From contig CANOEC010000024.1 of assembly GCA_947564735.1 (NCBI GenBank), forward strand, positions 1-59,767: 59,767 nucleotides of DNA, read 5' to 3'. The position numbers and the translations under genes are program-made. The stretch is from an uncultured Lachnospiraceae bacterium. Its GTDB lineage: Bacteria; Bacillota; Clostridia; Lachnospirales; Lachnospiraceae. Each line of letters begins with the position of its first letter. Positions within the stretch are counted from its first letter, which is position 1. This document shows positions 45,282-54,149 of the stretch, piece by piece. Below the pieces are notes generated by a model, which did not search any database, was not told the DNA's origin, and worked only from the letters and a program-made list of their open reading frames with translations.

Positions 45282-48200
45282 ATGAATTTCAACGCATTTT
45301 ACACACTCTGCTGTACACAGAACGGGTATGCCCAGATTCCATGGATTACCCCTTCCGATAGCCATTATTCAGTATGCATCCGTTTTTTGCCGGATACTAT
45401 CACGACATGCGGGACGCTCTTATCCTTTGGTTCCGATTTTCATATCGGCATCTTTGCCGGTCATATACAACTAGATGAAAACAGCCCTGCTTCCACATCA
45501 GATAATATGATACTGCCGCGCTGTCAAAACACTGTAACCGTAATCTGTAATGGCACAAGCTTATTGGTTTATTGTAACGGCACCCCCATTATACAACAGA
45601 GCATGCCCTCCGGTCTCAAACAAATAAATTATCTAAGAGTCGGCGAAGCTTTATCCGGCGTTTGTATCAATCAGGTTACAATATTCCATCGGATTCTTAC
45701 ACAATCGGAAATACAAGCCAGTCAAGTGAAAAATTTTTCCGATTATTACAGGCAAATTGATTTTACATCAACTTCTATTCCTGCAGATATCACCCTACAG
45801 CAGTGTCGCATCGAGAACTGTGTCTATGCGCTTGACTGCCGCAAAGGCGGATTTACTATGCCTTATGTGCATTTTCCAAAAAAATATACCTTAAATTTTT
45901 CCGTCTATCTCTTTAAACAGAGAGAGTCAGAACTTACTTTGTTCAAATCTCCCGCTATATGTATCAAACTATACTGCCCCGGCTATGGTTCCGGCTCTCC
46001 TCATATCAAAATTGATTTCAATAGCAAAGAACATTCTTACACCCCTCATGCCATTAAAACAGAACAATGGGCAAATCTGACTGTCGTATTCAGCGATTCA
46101 TGCATAAGCGTCTACTTTAATGGAAACCACCAAATTGACAGCGATTATGTTCCTTCTCCCACAACGGGCACTGTAGAATTTGGACAATTTGAAGGTTATC
46201 TGGACAACTGTGCGATTATAAACCGCGCACTGAATCAAAATGAAATAGCGGACTATATGAATCAGCCGCCCAATGTGTTTGCGAAAAATATGTTATATCT
46301 TTTTAATTTTTCTGATAAACTTTGGCAGGAAAGCTGTTACGGAACAGCATTGACTTCTTCCGGTGCAGAAATTACTCTCATTACGGGAACCAACGCAACC
46401 ATCCGTACGGACAGGAGCAGACAGGCTCCGCAAAGCAGCCGGATCTACAGCGATTTCGTCAACTGGCAGATTAACCTGATTCTTCGTCTGTTGGTCTGCT
46501 GGATTCACGAGCAACTCAGTATCTATCCCAACAAGGGCGTACAGACGGACTGCGATCCTTGGAAAATTGACGTCAGTTTACACCATTTTATACATAAAGA
46601 GATTCTCTCCATGAAAGAAGCGCAGGACATTCTATGTCATTATGACAATATCACTGCCAATAAACTGCTCGCCCTGATTCAGGCAATGAAACAGAATGGA
46701 ACCCTTAAAAAGCTGATGGACTATTTATATCAGGAAGATGACGCGCAGACCCCCGTTTCGGATATCCTCCTTGCACTGCTTGCCGCCGCAGCGTTTCTCG
46801 CCGCGTTACTTGCAGCGCTTGGTAAGGTAGTTACGGGCATAGGTCCGATTCCCAGACCGCCCAAAGCACCGCAGGATGATTCTGATTACGATGATGATGA
46901 CGATGACAATGAAAAAAAGAAAAAAACATATGTTTCTATCAGACAGACCGCGCCTAAAAGCCGCCTGCACATAGAACTTGAACACAAAGACATCTCGCAG
47001 GACAATGAAGAAACAACTGTCTTATTCATGCACGGCGCCTCTTCAGCAGACAACGTCATAGAGACAACCCTTACCTACAAAGGAGATGGCGGGGACTTTG
47101 TTGTTTATGCGGAAAACCAAAATGGCAGGATGATTCCCTCCGCTCAAAAATCCATCTCATTCAAAGGGAACGCTCCTGCTCATATTTCACTTGACATACA
47201 GCTCCAAAATTTTCAGAATAGGTATGGTGACTGTACAGAGACAGTGCGCTGGCGCTGCGAATCCAAGGACGGCAGGCAGGAGCAGTTTCTCGGTGAGAAA
47301 ACCTATCATTTCTACATTCTGGAAAATGCCCCCTGCAAATTGTGGGGTAAGACAGTACACATAGAATGCCTCAAACTGTGCGCGGACTGCGCCGAATATG
47401 CCGGCGGCAAATCGGAAGGCTTCGTCTTAGACTTTGCCCGTTATCTCCGACAAGAGAATGGGAATACACAAAACAAATATATGGCGGTTCATCCATCCAC
47501 TGATGCAGGCTCTTTACAACCTTACCGAAAAACCTACTCCAAACCTCCCGTAGCGGGAAAGGCAGGATTTTCTTTTGATGCTGTCAATTTTGCCAAAGAT
47601 TATCGCCGTGGCAACCGTAATATTTCACATGACGACCTTATATATGCAAATGTTATTTTTGGATATCTGAACGGACACAGTAATATGAGAGTTCTATGGA
47701 TTTCCTCTAATATGACATATTTGTCACAAATCACAGGTAAAAATGTTCTTGTAAATCTTCTTCTGAAAAATATTTCTGATGATGGATTTTCTGTCATGGA
47801 AGGCTGTCTGCACTGTGTGATGGCAGATTCTGATAATAAAATATATGACTCAAAGCTGAACTCTTATGGTCTTCCGTTCTCTGATAATATGACGCGAGCA
47901 ATAACCGGAACTGCTAATCCAAACTACTATCGAGAGAATAACTATGTTACCGGCTCTTACTGTGAAATCGTTTCTACAATCCCTGTGGACGCATGGGCAC
48001 TGGCTGATATGTCGAATTCTTCCCCTGACTCATGGTCGTTAACCGGTCTGTCTGTTTCTTCTCCTTACATAGACAGACTCCACAGATGGGACGATTGGTC
48101 CGATGCTCCTTCCGTCGGCTTGGTAAGACCCGTGGGTGGTGGCAGATACGAACCTTGCGGGCGGACAAACGACGATTCATCCGTATGGCATTATGTCCGT

Positions 48201-48956
48201 ACCCGCGACAGAGAGCATGTACCTCCTGCATTCAACACGGTCTGCCACAGCATCAGTTCCCATGAAATCGATGATGCCATTGCCCGTATCTGCACCGGAC
48301 ATCAAGCGGAGCAATTACAGACTCTTATAGATGCCCTATACCCTGCGGTGGCTCCTTTGATTGACATAACCGCTGATTATCACCGGCTTACTTTGCGAAT
48401 GATGGCAACGCTTCAAAGATGTCTCCTGCATAGAAATGACTATACCGACGTAGTCATCAACCATTTTTGCCGTCTTGCAGCAAATTCACCTGCCAACCTC
48501 CGGCTGGGAATGGGAGACTGGAACAGCGCGATTGGCGCAAACTTTGACCCCGAGTCATGGTTCTATTGTTTTCACCTCAATGACGCAGTCGTTATCAGCA
48601 ATTACGCCATTGATGAGGAGCGTGGAAACAGAGAATTACATCAAATATTAGTAGAACGGTATGGTATTAATACTCCCATTCCTATAAACAACCAACAGGG
48701 ATTTTACCTGCCGAATCCCGCCGACGGCATTCGGATTCAGAAGATGCTTATATTAGAACAACCCGTAAGCATCGTCATGAAATGTATTCAGAATTTTGGA
48801 CCTGTATTCTATCCACTGATTTACAGTTCCAGCAATCACTTTCGTATGCGAGCCGAGAGAGATGAATATATCAATCTTCCCAAAACGGTCTTTCCCGACA
48901 TACACATCTATTATCGTTCTCCTGATGCGCCTTACCGATGGATTGAACTATATTAA
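45282..48956 (+). CDS. Giant LamG-like protein with a central membrane helix
   Basis: A 1224-residue protein without a signal peptide. Two LamG/concanavalin-like lectin domains are suggested at about 5-155 (YCNGTPIIQQSMPSGLKQIN and ILTQSEIQA) and 185-325 (SVYFNGNHQIDSDYVP and ALNQNEIADYM). A helical region with one Ala/Leu-rich membrane segment (about 494-518) follows, then an Asp-rich linker (about 531-545) before KKKK. The last 670 residues include two Cys-rich stretches and no known motif. AAAGGA lies before the ATG at 45282. It could be a membrane-tethered sugar-binding protein, with unknown topology. No homologue is recognised. Confidence 0.6.
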   Translation: MNFNAFYTLCCTQNGYAQIPWITPSDSHYSVCIRFLPDTITTCGTLLSFGSDFHIGIFAGHIQLDENSPASTSDNMILPRCQNTVTVICNGTSLLVYCNGTPIIQQSMPSGLKQINYLRVGEALSGVCINQVTIFHRILTQSEIQASQVKNFSDYYRQIDFTSTSIPADITLQQCRIENCVYALDCRKGGFTMPYVHFPKKYTLNFSVYLFKQRESELTLFKSPAICIKLYCPGYGSGSPHIKIDFNSKEHSYTPHAIKTEQWANLTVVFSDSCISVYFNGNHQIDSDYVPSPTTGTVEFGQFEGYLDNCAIINRALNQNEIADYMNQPPNVFAKNMLYLFNFSDKLWQESCYGTALTSSGAEITLITGTNATIRTDRSRQAPQSSRIYSDFVNWQINLILRLLVCWIHEQLSIYPNKGVQTDCDPWKIDVSLHHFIHKEILSMKEAQDILCHYDNITANKLLALIQAMKQNGTLKKLMDYLYQEDDAQTPVSDILLALLAAAAFLAALLAALGKVVTGIGPIPRPPKAPQDDSDYDDDDDDNEKKKKTYVSIRQTAPKSRLHIELEHKDISQDNEETTVLFMHGASSADNVIETTLTYKGDGGDFVVYAENQNGRMIPSAQKSISFKGNAPAHISLDIQLQNFQNRYGDCTETVRWRCESKDGRQEQFLGEKTYHFYILENAPCKLWGKTVHIECLKLCADCAEYAGGKSEGFVLDFARYLRQENGNTQNKYMAVHPSTDAGSLQPYRKTYSKPPVAGKAGFSFDAVNFAKDYRRGNRNISHDDLIYANVIFGYLNGHSNMRVLWISSNMTYLSQITGKNVLVNLLLKNISDDGFSVMEGCLHCVMADSDNKIYDSKLNSYGLPFSDNMTRAITGTANPNYYRENNYVTGSYCEIVSTIPVDAWALADMSNSSPDSWSLTGLSVSSPYIDRLHRWDDWSDAPSVGLVRPVGGGRYEPCGRTNDDSSVWHYVRTRDREHVPPAFNTVCHSISSHEIDDAIARICTGHQAEQLQTLIDALYPAVAPLIDITADYHRLTLRMMATLQRCLLHRNDYTDVVINHFCRLAANSPANLRLGMGDWNSAIGANFDPESWFYCFHLNDAVVISNYAIDEERGNRELHQILVERYGINTPIPINNQQGFYLPNPADGIRIQKMLILEQPVSIVMKCIQNFGPVFYPLIYSSSNHFRMRAERDEYINLPKTVFPDIHIYYRSPDAPYRWIELY

Positions 48957-48970
48957 ACACGCAAAATATT

Positions 48971-49009
48971 CAGCAAAAACGACTCCATCTGCAGGAGTCG
49001 TTTTTGCTG
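48971..49009. terminator. Strong bidirectional terminator
   Basis: A perfect 16-bp stem, cagcaaaaacgactcc (48971-48986) with its complement (48994-49009), encloses a 7-base loop. The arms carry A and T runs, so it works on both strands. It separates the LamG-like gene from the convergent metallopeptidase gene that stops at 49022. Confidence 0.85.
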
Positions 49010-49021
49010 TTCCCTTTAATA

Positions 49022-50386
49022 TTATATTTCTCCGACACGTACCTCATAAATCATTCTTTCATGCATTTTATTAACGATGCAGCTTTTTCCACACAAAAAC
49101 AGATGCTCCATCAACTCTGTATCATATAAATGCCGTTCAATATATTTCCACACCTGAACTACTCCGTTATAATATATAAGATCTTTATGATTAGGCAAGT
49201 CACCAGTTCCCCTAAAGGTACGCTGCACAGAATCAAAACAGCGCCCTGCCGGCTCCCCTCCCGTAAGATGTTCAAGGCGAAGCTGGATTTCATATACTTC
49301 CCTAAAATTTTTGCCGAGTATGGACGCCAGCCCGATACTTATATAATGCAAAAGACCAATATCTTCATATTGATGGTTGACTGCCTGATCCGCCGCTTTC
49401 GCAACTCCCTCCTCAAAAGCCTCATATCCCGGAAGCCCTTGAGAAAAGGCTTTTATCTCACAATCCTCATAAGGCAATGCACGAAGCGCATGGACACCTA
49501 ACTCGTGTATGATAATCGCTTTCAGTTCCTCCCTTGTATAGGCGCCTCTGCTGCGTTTCCCCGGAAAATAAATTTTCTTTTGTCTGCATTCCGTAGACGC
49601 CACTGCACCATCGGGAATCACTACGGCCTTCCACCCGGTTAAGTCCCCACATCTATCTGCTGCCGTATCTTCCCCAAGTTCTGAACTGATAATTTCATTT
49701 GTAATTGCACACGCGTCTTCTATTGAAAAGCTCTGTCGTCCGGGCGGAATATGCGATAAGAAACCAGCATAAAACTGTTCTATCACATAAGAAAACCAGT
49801 CTATTGTCTCCTCCTTTGGTCTGAAAATCCCGTTTGCAGAGTCAAGCAGAGGTCCAATCATTTCGAGCAATTCACCATACATTACTTTGTCTTCTTTTGA
49901 AAGACTTCTTACGGGGATTGCGGAAAGCTTGTCTCCTAAAGCAGCCCAGAATATATCCCCGTTCGGTTCTCCATACAACGCTGCATTGGTTTTTTGATGT
50001 TCTTTTACTGCTTTCTCTCTGCTGTCTGACGCCGAATGATTATAGAGATAATTCGCATATACAAACCGGTTCTTTTTCAGATTATACTCTAAACTTACCG
50101 CTGCCATGGTTCTTTTCTTTTCCGTGATTTCTAAGGATTCCAGTTCATTTTGTAGCGAAATAATTGCGTCAATATTCTTCTCAATCTGTCGGATATCCAT
50201 GTGTCCATAACTATTTCGCGGTTTGAGGAGCTCATTATTTGCAAGAAATTCATCTTTTGCACCCGGATTTGTATTGTTGAGCACATCTATGACATCTATG
50301 TCAGTTTCATTCATAATTCTAACAATCGCTGCCCACTCCATTTCGCCTCCTGTTCTGTAAAACAAATCTTTCCGGCTATCGTACAT
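49022..50386 (-). CDS. DUF1704 (MATCAP-like) metallopeptidase
   Basis: A 454-residue protein. The zinc motif is HELGVHA (His294, Glu295, His299; HExxxH), with a later EEGVAKA (325-331) in place of the family's QEGLA. ALYGEPNGDIF (136-146) is another mark of DUF1704, whose eukaryotic members (MATCAP) remove C-terminal tyrosine from tubulin. All expected catalytic residues are seen, so it should be an active peptidase; the substrate is unknown. GGAGG lies 6 bases before the ATG at 50386, which overlaps the TPR gene stop, so the two are translated together. A carboxypeptidase that modifies the partner or is unleashed by it is one idea. Confidence 0.78.
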   Translation of the reverse strand: MYDSRKDLFYRTGGEMEWAAIVRIMNETDIDVIDVLNNTNPGAKDEFLANNELLKPRNSYGHMDIRQIEKNIDAIISLQNELESLEITEKKRTMAAVSLEYNLKKNRFVYANYLYNHSASDSREKAVKEHQKTNAALYGEPNGDIFWAALGDKLSAIPVRSLSKEDKVMYGELLEMIGPLLDSANGIFRPKEETIDWFSYVIEQFYAGFLSHIPPGRQSFSIEDACAITNEIISSELGEDTAADRCGDLTGWKAVVIPDGAVASTECRQKKIYFPGKRSRGAYTREELKAIIIHELGVHALRALPYEDCEIKAFSQGLPGYEAFEEGVAKAADQAVNHQYEDIGLLHYISIGLASILGKNFREVYEIQLRLEHLTGGEPAGRCFDSVQRTFRGTGDLPNHKDLIYYNGVVQVWKYIERHLYDTELMEHLFLCGKSCIVNKMHERMIYEVRVGEI

Positions 50387-50387
50387 A

Positions 50388-53300
50388 CTAATCCTCCATG
50401 TCCTGCATCCTCTCCTGCAGCTTTGCCAAATCCGCCTCTGCCTCCTCAAGTTTCGATTTATAAACCTTCGGACACTGTTTCACTAAATAGCTCCATCCCT
50501 TCACTGCCTCTTCATAGTATTTTTCCGCTTCAGGATACTTTCTGAGGCGTTCGCTTAAAAGACTGGCAAAACTGCTATAAATCTCTGATATTTTATCCAT
50601 ATCAAATCCTTCATTTTCTTTGGAATAGTCTTTGCATTTCCTGCAGGCTTCTTCCATTTTTTCTTCTGCATCCCTATAATATTGCATTTCAAAAAAAGAA
50701 TCACCCATTCGCGCCAGCAAGACGCCATACTTGCAATATGTTTCCGCCAGATTCAGTCCATATATCACCTTATCCTTCTTAGCCAGCTCTTCTCTTATTT
50801 CAGCCGCTTCCTTAAAATATCTTTCTGCATCCGAATATTTACTTTCGCCGGCGTCCATCAGGATAATCCCATACTCATGCAGAGTATTGGCAAGTTCTGC
50901 CCTATAAGATGGATTTGTCTGCGCAAGCTCTCTTCGTATAGTATATGCCTTCTCACATATCTCCTGCGCTTTCTTGTTATCTCCATTTAAGTTCAGCACT
51001 ACCGCATAATTGCTGTATACCAGCGCCAATGCCGGGCGGAAAGCAGATGGATTTCTCTTTGCATTTCTCATGCGTATCTCTATAGCTTTTTTGTAATACT
51101 TCTCCGCTTCCTGATATTCTCCCCTTTTTTTATACACGAACCCAAGATTATTATAGGTACTTGTGAGATCCATTAACGGCTGGTAATTATAAGAAGAACT
51201 CTTCTCCGCCAAACGCTCACGTATTTCTAGAGCCTCCCGGTGATACCCTATCGCCTTATCCAGCTGGTTCCTTCTATTTGCCAAAATCGCTCTTGTATTA
51301 TAGGCGTCCGCCAGTACCGGCTCGTATATTTCCGGATTGCGCTTTGCAAATCCTATTAAACTTTTACTACTTGTTTCTATTCTTTCTTCTGCACGTTTAA
51401 GCTGATTGGTTTTCCAAAGCAGTCTTGTCAAATCACTAAACACTTTAGCACGTAGTTCTTCGTTCTTACAAGTACCCTTTTTCAAGATATCCAATGCGTC
51501 TCTGTAATTCTTTTCACCACTTTTATACTTTTTATCCCTATAATATAAATCACCCAGCAGCATTAACAGCTTGATTTTGTCCTCATCCGAGGCGTTCGCC
51601 GATAATCCATATAAGCATTTCAGTTCCTCGCCAACTTTAATACCTTCCTCGTACTTCCGCTGATTCAGTAAGAAACTTGCATATTCATACATCGTAACAT
51701 ATTCTATCTGCCATTCTTTAGATAGATTTATGATACGTTCATATATTTCAATAATTTCATTCTCCAGATCGCTGCTTATCCCCCTCGTCTTTAAATTGGA
51801 GATCAGTGTTCTCTGGGCTGACACATATTGTCTCAATAGTTCCTTTTTGTCCTTCATCCACTTTTCTAAGTCGGCAATGTCCTGATTCCACTCTTGACTG
51901 CGCAGAATCTCTTCCGCCTTTCCATAGCTGCCATATTCAATGACATCTTCAATCGCCTCCTCTTCTCTTCTATGCATGCTGCTTTTGTCCTGAACTTTGC
52001 CGCTCAACAGTTCCAGATTATCCCAGATATCCTTTTCCATTTTTACAATAATCTCTTCCTGCTCCTTCAGTTCCTCTCCCAGCAGTTCCAGATTGTTTTT
52101 CTCTTCCGCACTTTTGTAAGCGTCATAAATATCTCCAGCATCTTCATATTGTTTCTGTAAATCATCCCTCTTTCTACATGCCTCTTCAAAATACATATTA
52201 TTCTTAAACTGCAGAATAGAAGCTGTCGAAAAATTGACTTTCGGCGCCACACATCTTAAATTTTGTAAAATATCTACTTTCACCCGGTTAATATCCTTAA
52301 ACCCAAGGGGTAGACCATTGAAATCCTCGTTGTACCTTTTTTGCAATTCCTCTCTGCCGTTATCGCCAGCCTGTACTATTTCGGCGTCAGACAATGTTTT
52401 AAAACACACGCGCAAGCGTGCGGCTTCTACATCATGTCCTTGATTGGAATAGTGCCGGTATGCCTGCTCATAGGTTTCCTGCATCCATTGTTCTACCGTA
52501 GTGCCAACCAGAATATAACAATATTTACACTGCTGAACATCCTGTAACCCTTCACCAATATGGCACTGTAATTTTAAATGGACTTCATTCTGACTGTGAT
52601 TCTGTTCTTCTATAAACTCCTGCAGACTATTGATATCATCTTGAAACTCCTCCGGCGAAGCTGCGAGGCATATCGCAATCTCATCCGGTAAAATTTCCTC
52701 TATGTCATCTGCGCCGTGTTGCGTTGCATCCAGCCGCTCTGTATTCTCCTGTGCAGCTTCCTTCCCTTCCGGTCTATGTACTGCCTGTCCTTCCATGCTG
52801 CCTTCCTTCTCCTTATTGCCTACAATGTATGGAAGCATTTGGTCCACTGCATTTTGCACATTATCTACTTTTCTTTCTATACGCTCTTCATGCGCTAAGA
52901 TATCGCTGCTCTTGCCATCTATTCTTTTTAAAAATTCTATACACGACTTTACACTCTCTTCCGTCGATTCATTCCATGCTTTTGCAACAACAAACAGCCC
53001 CTTTTTCAAATCGTTTTCATACTCTTGATAGATACTTCGTTCACTACCCTCGCAATACTTGCACCATAATACATCAGCCAGCTCCATATTATCATAATGG
53101 CATTGACTGCGTATTTCATCCGTAATTTTTCCTGCAATCCTGGCAAGGAAAATCTTTATTTCTTTAATTACAACATCGACATGCTTTTCTGAAACGCCTT
53201 CTGACAACATGTGCTCTCTGGACATGGCTTTCTTTAATTTAAGGCTTTCGCCCGCAATATACTCTTCGAGCTTATCAATGTTCTGTCTGGGAACCTTTTC

Positions 53301-53390
53301 TTTCAGCAAAGTAAATGTTTCCAGTAAGATTTTAACTGTGGGCATGCCGCTTACGACAGCACAGCTAATAAGCAAAAATAATACATACAT
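50388..53390 (-). CDS. TPR protein with a TIR/DUF4062-like domain and N-terminal membrane helix
   Basis: A 1000-residue protein. A hydrophobic N-terminal segment (about 2-16) is followed by a helical region with several Cys. A domain near 236-378 has AICLAASPEEFQDDINSL, a later CKYCYILVGTTVEQWMQET and LRVCFKTLS: the strand-helix pattern of TIR-like DUF4062 domains fused to TPRs. Coiled coil follows (about 400-560). From 590 to 970 come roughly nine TPRs (for example YNNLGFVYKKRGEYQEAEKY). AAGGAG precedes the ATG at 53390, 17 codons inside the open frame. It is coupled to the metallopeptidase gene. The TPRs would sense or bind a partner. NADase activity by the TIR-like part is a guess. Confidence 0.68.
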   Translation of the reverse strand: MYVLFLLISCAVVSGMPTVKILLETFTLLKEKVPRQNIDKLEEYIAGESLKLKKAMSREHMLSEGVSEKHVDVVIKEIKIFLARIAGKITDEIRSQCHYDNMELADVLWCKYCEGSERSIYQEYENDLKKGLFVVAKAWNESTEESVKSCIEFLKRIDGKSSDILAHEERIERKVDNVQNAVDQMLPYIVGNKEKEGSMEGQAVHRPEGKEAAQENTERLDATQHGADDIEEILPDEIAICLAASPEEFQDDINSLQEFIEEQNHSQNEVHLKLQCHIGEGLQDVQQCKYCYILVGTTVEQWMQETYEQAYRHYSNQGHDVEAARLRVCFKTLSDAEIVQAGDNGREELQKRYNEDFNGLPLGFKDINRVKVDILQNLRCVAPKVNFSTASILQFKNNMYFEEACRKRDDLQKQYEDAGDIYDAYKSAEEKNNLELLGEELKEQEEIIVKMEKDIWDNLELLSGKVQDKSSMHRREEEAIEDVIEYGSYGKAEEILRSQEWNQDIADLEKWMKDKKELLRQYVSAQRTLISNLKTRGISSDLENEIIEIYERIINLSKEWQIEYVTMYEYASFLLNQRKYEEGIKVGEELKCLYGLSANASDEDKIKLLMLLGDLYYRDKKYKSGEKNYRDALDILKKGTCKNEELRAKVFSDLTRLLWKTNQLKRAEERIETSSKSLIGFAKRNPEIYEPVLADAYNTRAILANRRNQLDKAIGYHREALEIRERLAEKSSSYNYQPLMDLTSTYNNLGFVYKKRGEYQEAEKYYKKAIEIRMRNAKRNPSAFRPALALVYSNYAVVLNLNGDNKKAQEICEKAYTIRRELAQTNPSYRAELANTLHEYGIILMDAGESKYSDAERYFKEAAEIREELAKKDKVIYGLNLAETYCKYGVLLARMGDSFFEMQYYRDAEEKMEEACRKCKDYSKENEGFDMDKISEIYSSFASLLSERLRKYPEAEKYYEEAVKGWSYLVKQCPKVYKSKLEEAEADLAKLQERMQDMED

Positions 53391-53548
53391 AGACGTTTTC
53401 TCCTTCGTAGTTAAAATTTCTCGAAAGCTTCCGCGGGACATCCAAATATTTTTTTAGTTTATTTGACTAGACTAATATCAAAAATTTTCTTTTGCTTGTC
53501 ATACAGCCCATCATCTAAACTGAAATATGCTGCATACAATTATCCCCC

Positions 53549-54142
53549 TCAATACATCTCCAAATGATTCAGCCCGCACAAATGCTTGTAGAACACGCTC
53601 ACCATCAAATGGTCAAAAATCATATGCACATCCTCTGTCACCTGCATACTGTTCACGGGAACATGGAGCGATACATCCGCTTCTTCCATCAGCTTACCAC
53701 CCTTGATACCGGTCAAACCTATCACTTTGTTGCCCTGTTCTTTGGCATACCTAACCGCATTCATAATATTAGCTGAGTTTCCACTCCCGGACAATGCAAT
53801 CACCAAATCGCCTTCCCGGATTCTTCCCTGTAGCTGATAACGGAATACCTCTTCAAACCCCATGTCATTTGCAATTGCCATCAGAGTCGCCGTATCATTG
53901 TTCAGACAGACAAACTCGAACTTTGTCTCCAAAGTCTCCGACAATCCTTTATTGAAATCATTCTGATAATGGGACGCTGTTGCAGAGCTGCCTCCATTAC
54001 CAAAAATATATACCTTTTTGCGGTTTCTGTAAGCCTCCTCAATCAACTGCATCGCCTCGTTCAATGCCTCTATATCCAGCTTACTCAAAACCTCTCTTTC
54101 AAGCTCAATATACTCTGTGATATCTTTTCTGTAATCCATCAT
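53549..54142 (-). CDS. gmhA: Sedoheptulose-7-phosphate isomerase
   Basis: About 197 residues, one SIS domain. FGNGGSSATASHYQND near 50-65 and LSGSGNSANI near 116-125 are the sugar-phosphate binding loops of GmhA, with TEDVHMIFDHLM late in the sequence carrying metal and acid residues. It converts sedoheptulose-7-phosphate to D-glycero-D-manno-heptose-7-phosphate. The GAGG site is 5 bases before the ATG at 54142; an adjacent ATG (54139) or a GTG (54148) is possible. It follows the fused HddC-GmhB gene with little or no gap, and HddA lies further upstream, so the pathway is complete. Confidence 0.93.
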   Translation of the reverse strand: MMDYRKDITEYIELEREVLSKLDIEALNEAMQLIEEAYRNRKKVYIFGNGGSSATASHYQNDFNKGLSETLETKFEFVCLNNDTATLMAIANDMGFEEVFRYQLQGRIREGDLVIALSGSGNSANIMNAVRYAKEQGNKVIGLTGIKGGKLMEEADVSLHVPVNSMQVTEDVHMIFDHLMVSVFYKHLCGLNHLEMY

Positions 54143-54149
54143 GAACACC

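Noticed and set aside
53391-53548. Promoter for the TPR gene (TTGATA near 53480)
   Set aside because: The best -10 candidates need a spacer of 19 bases or lack a match, so the call is too weak to list.
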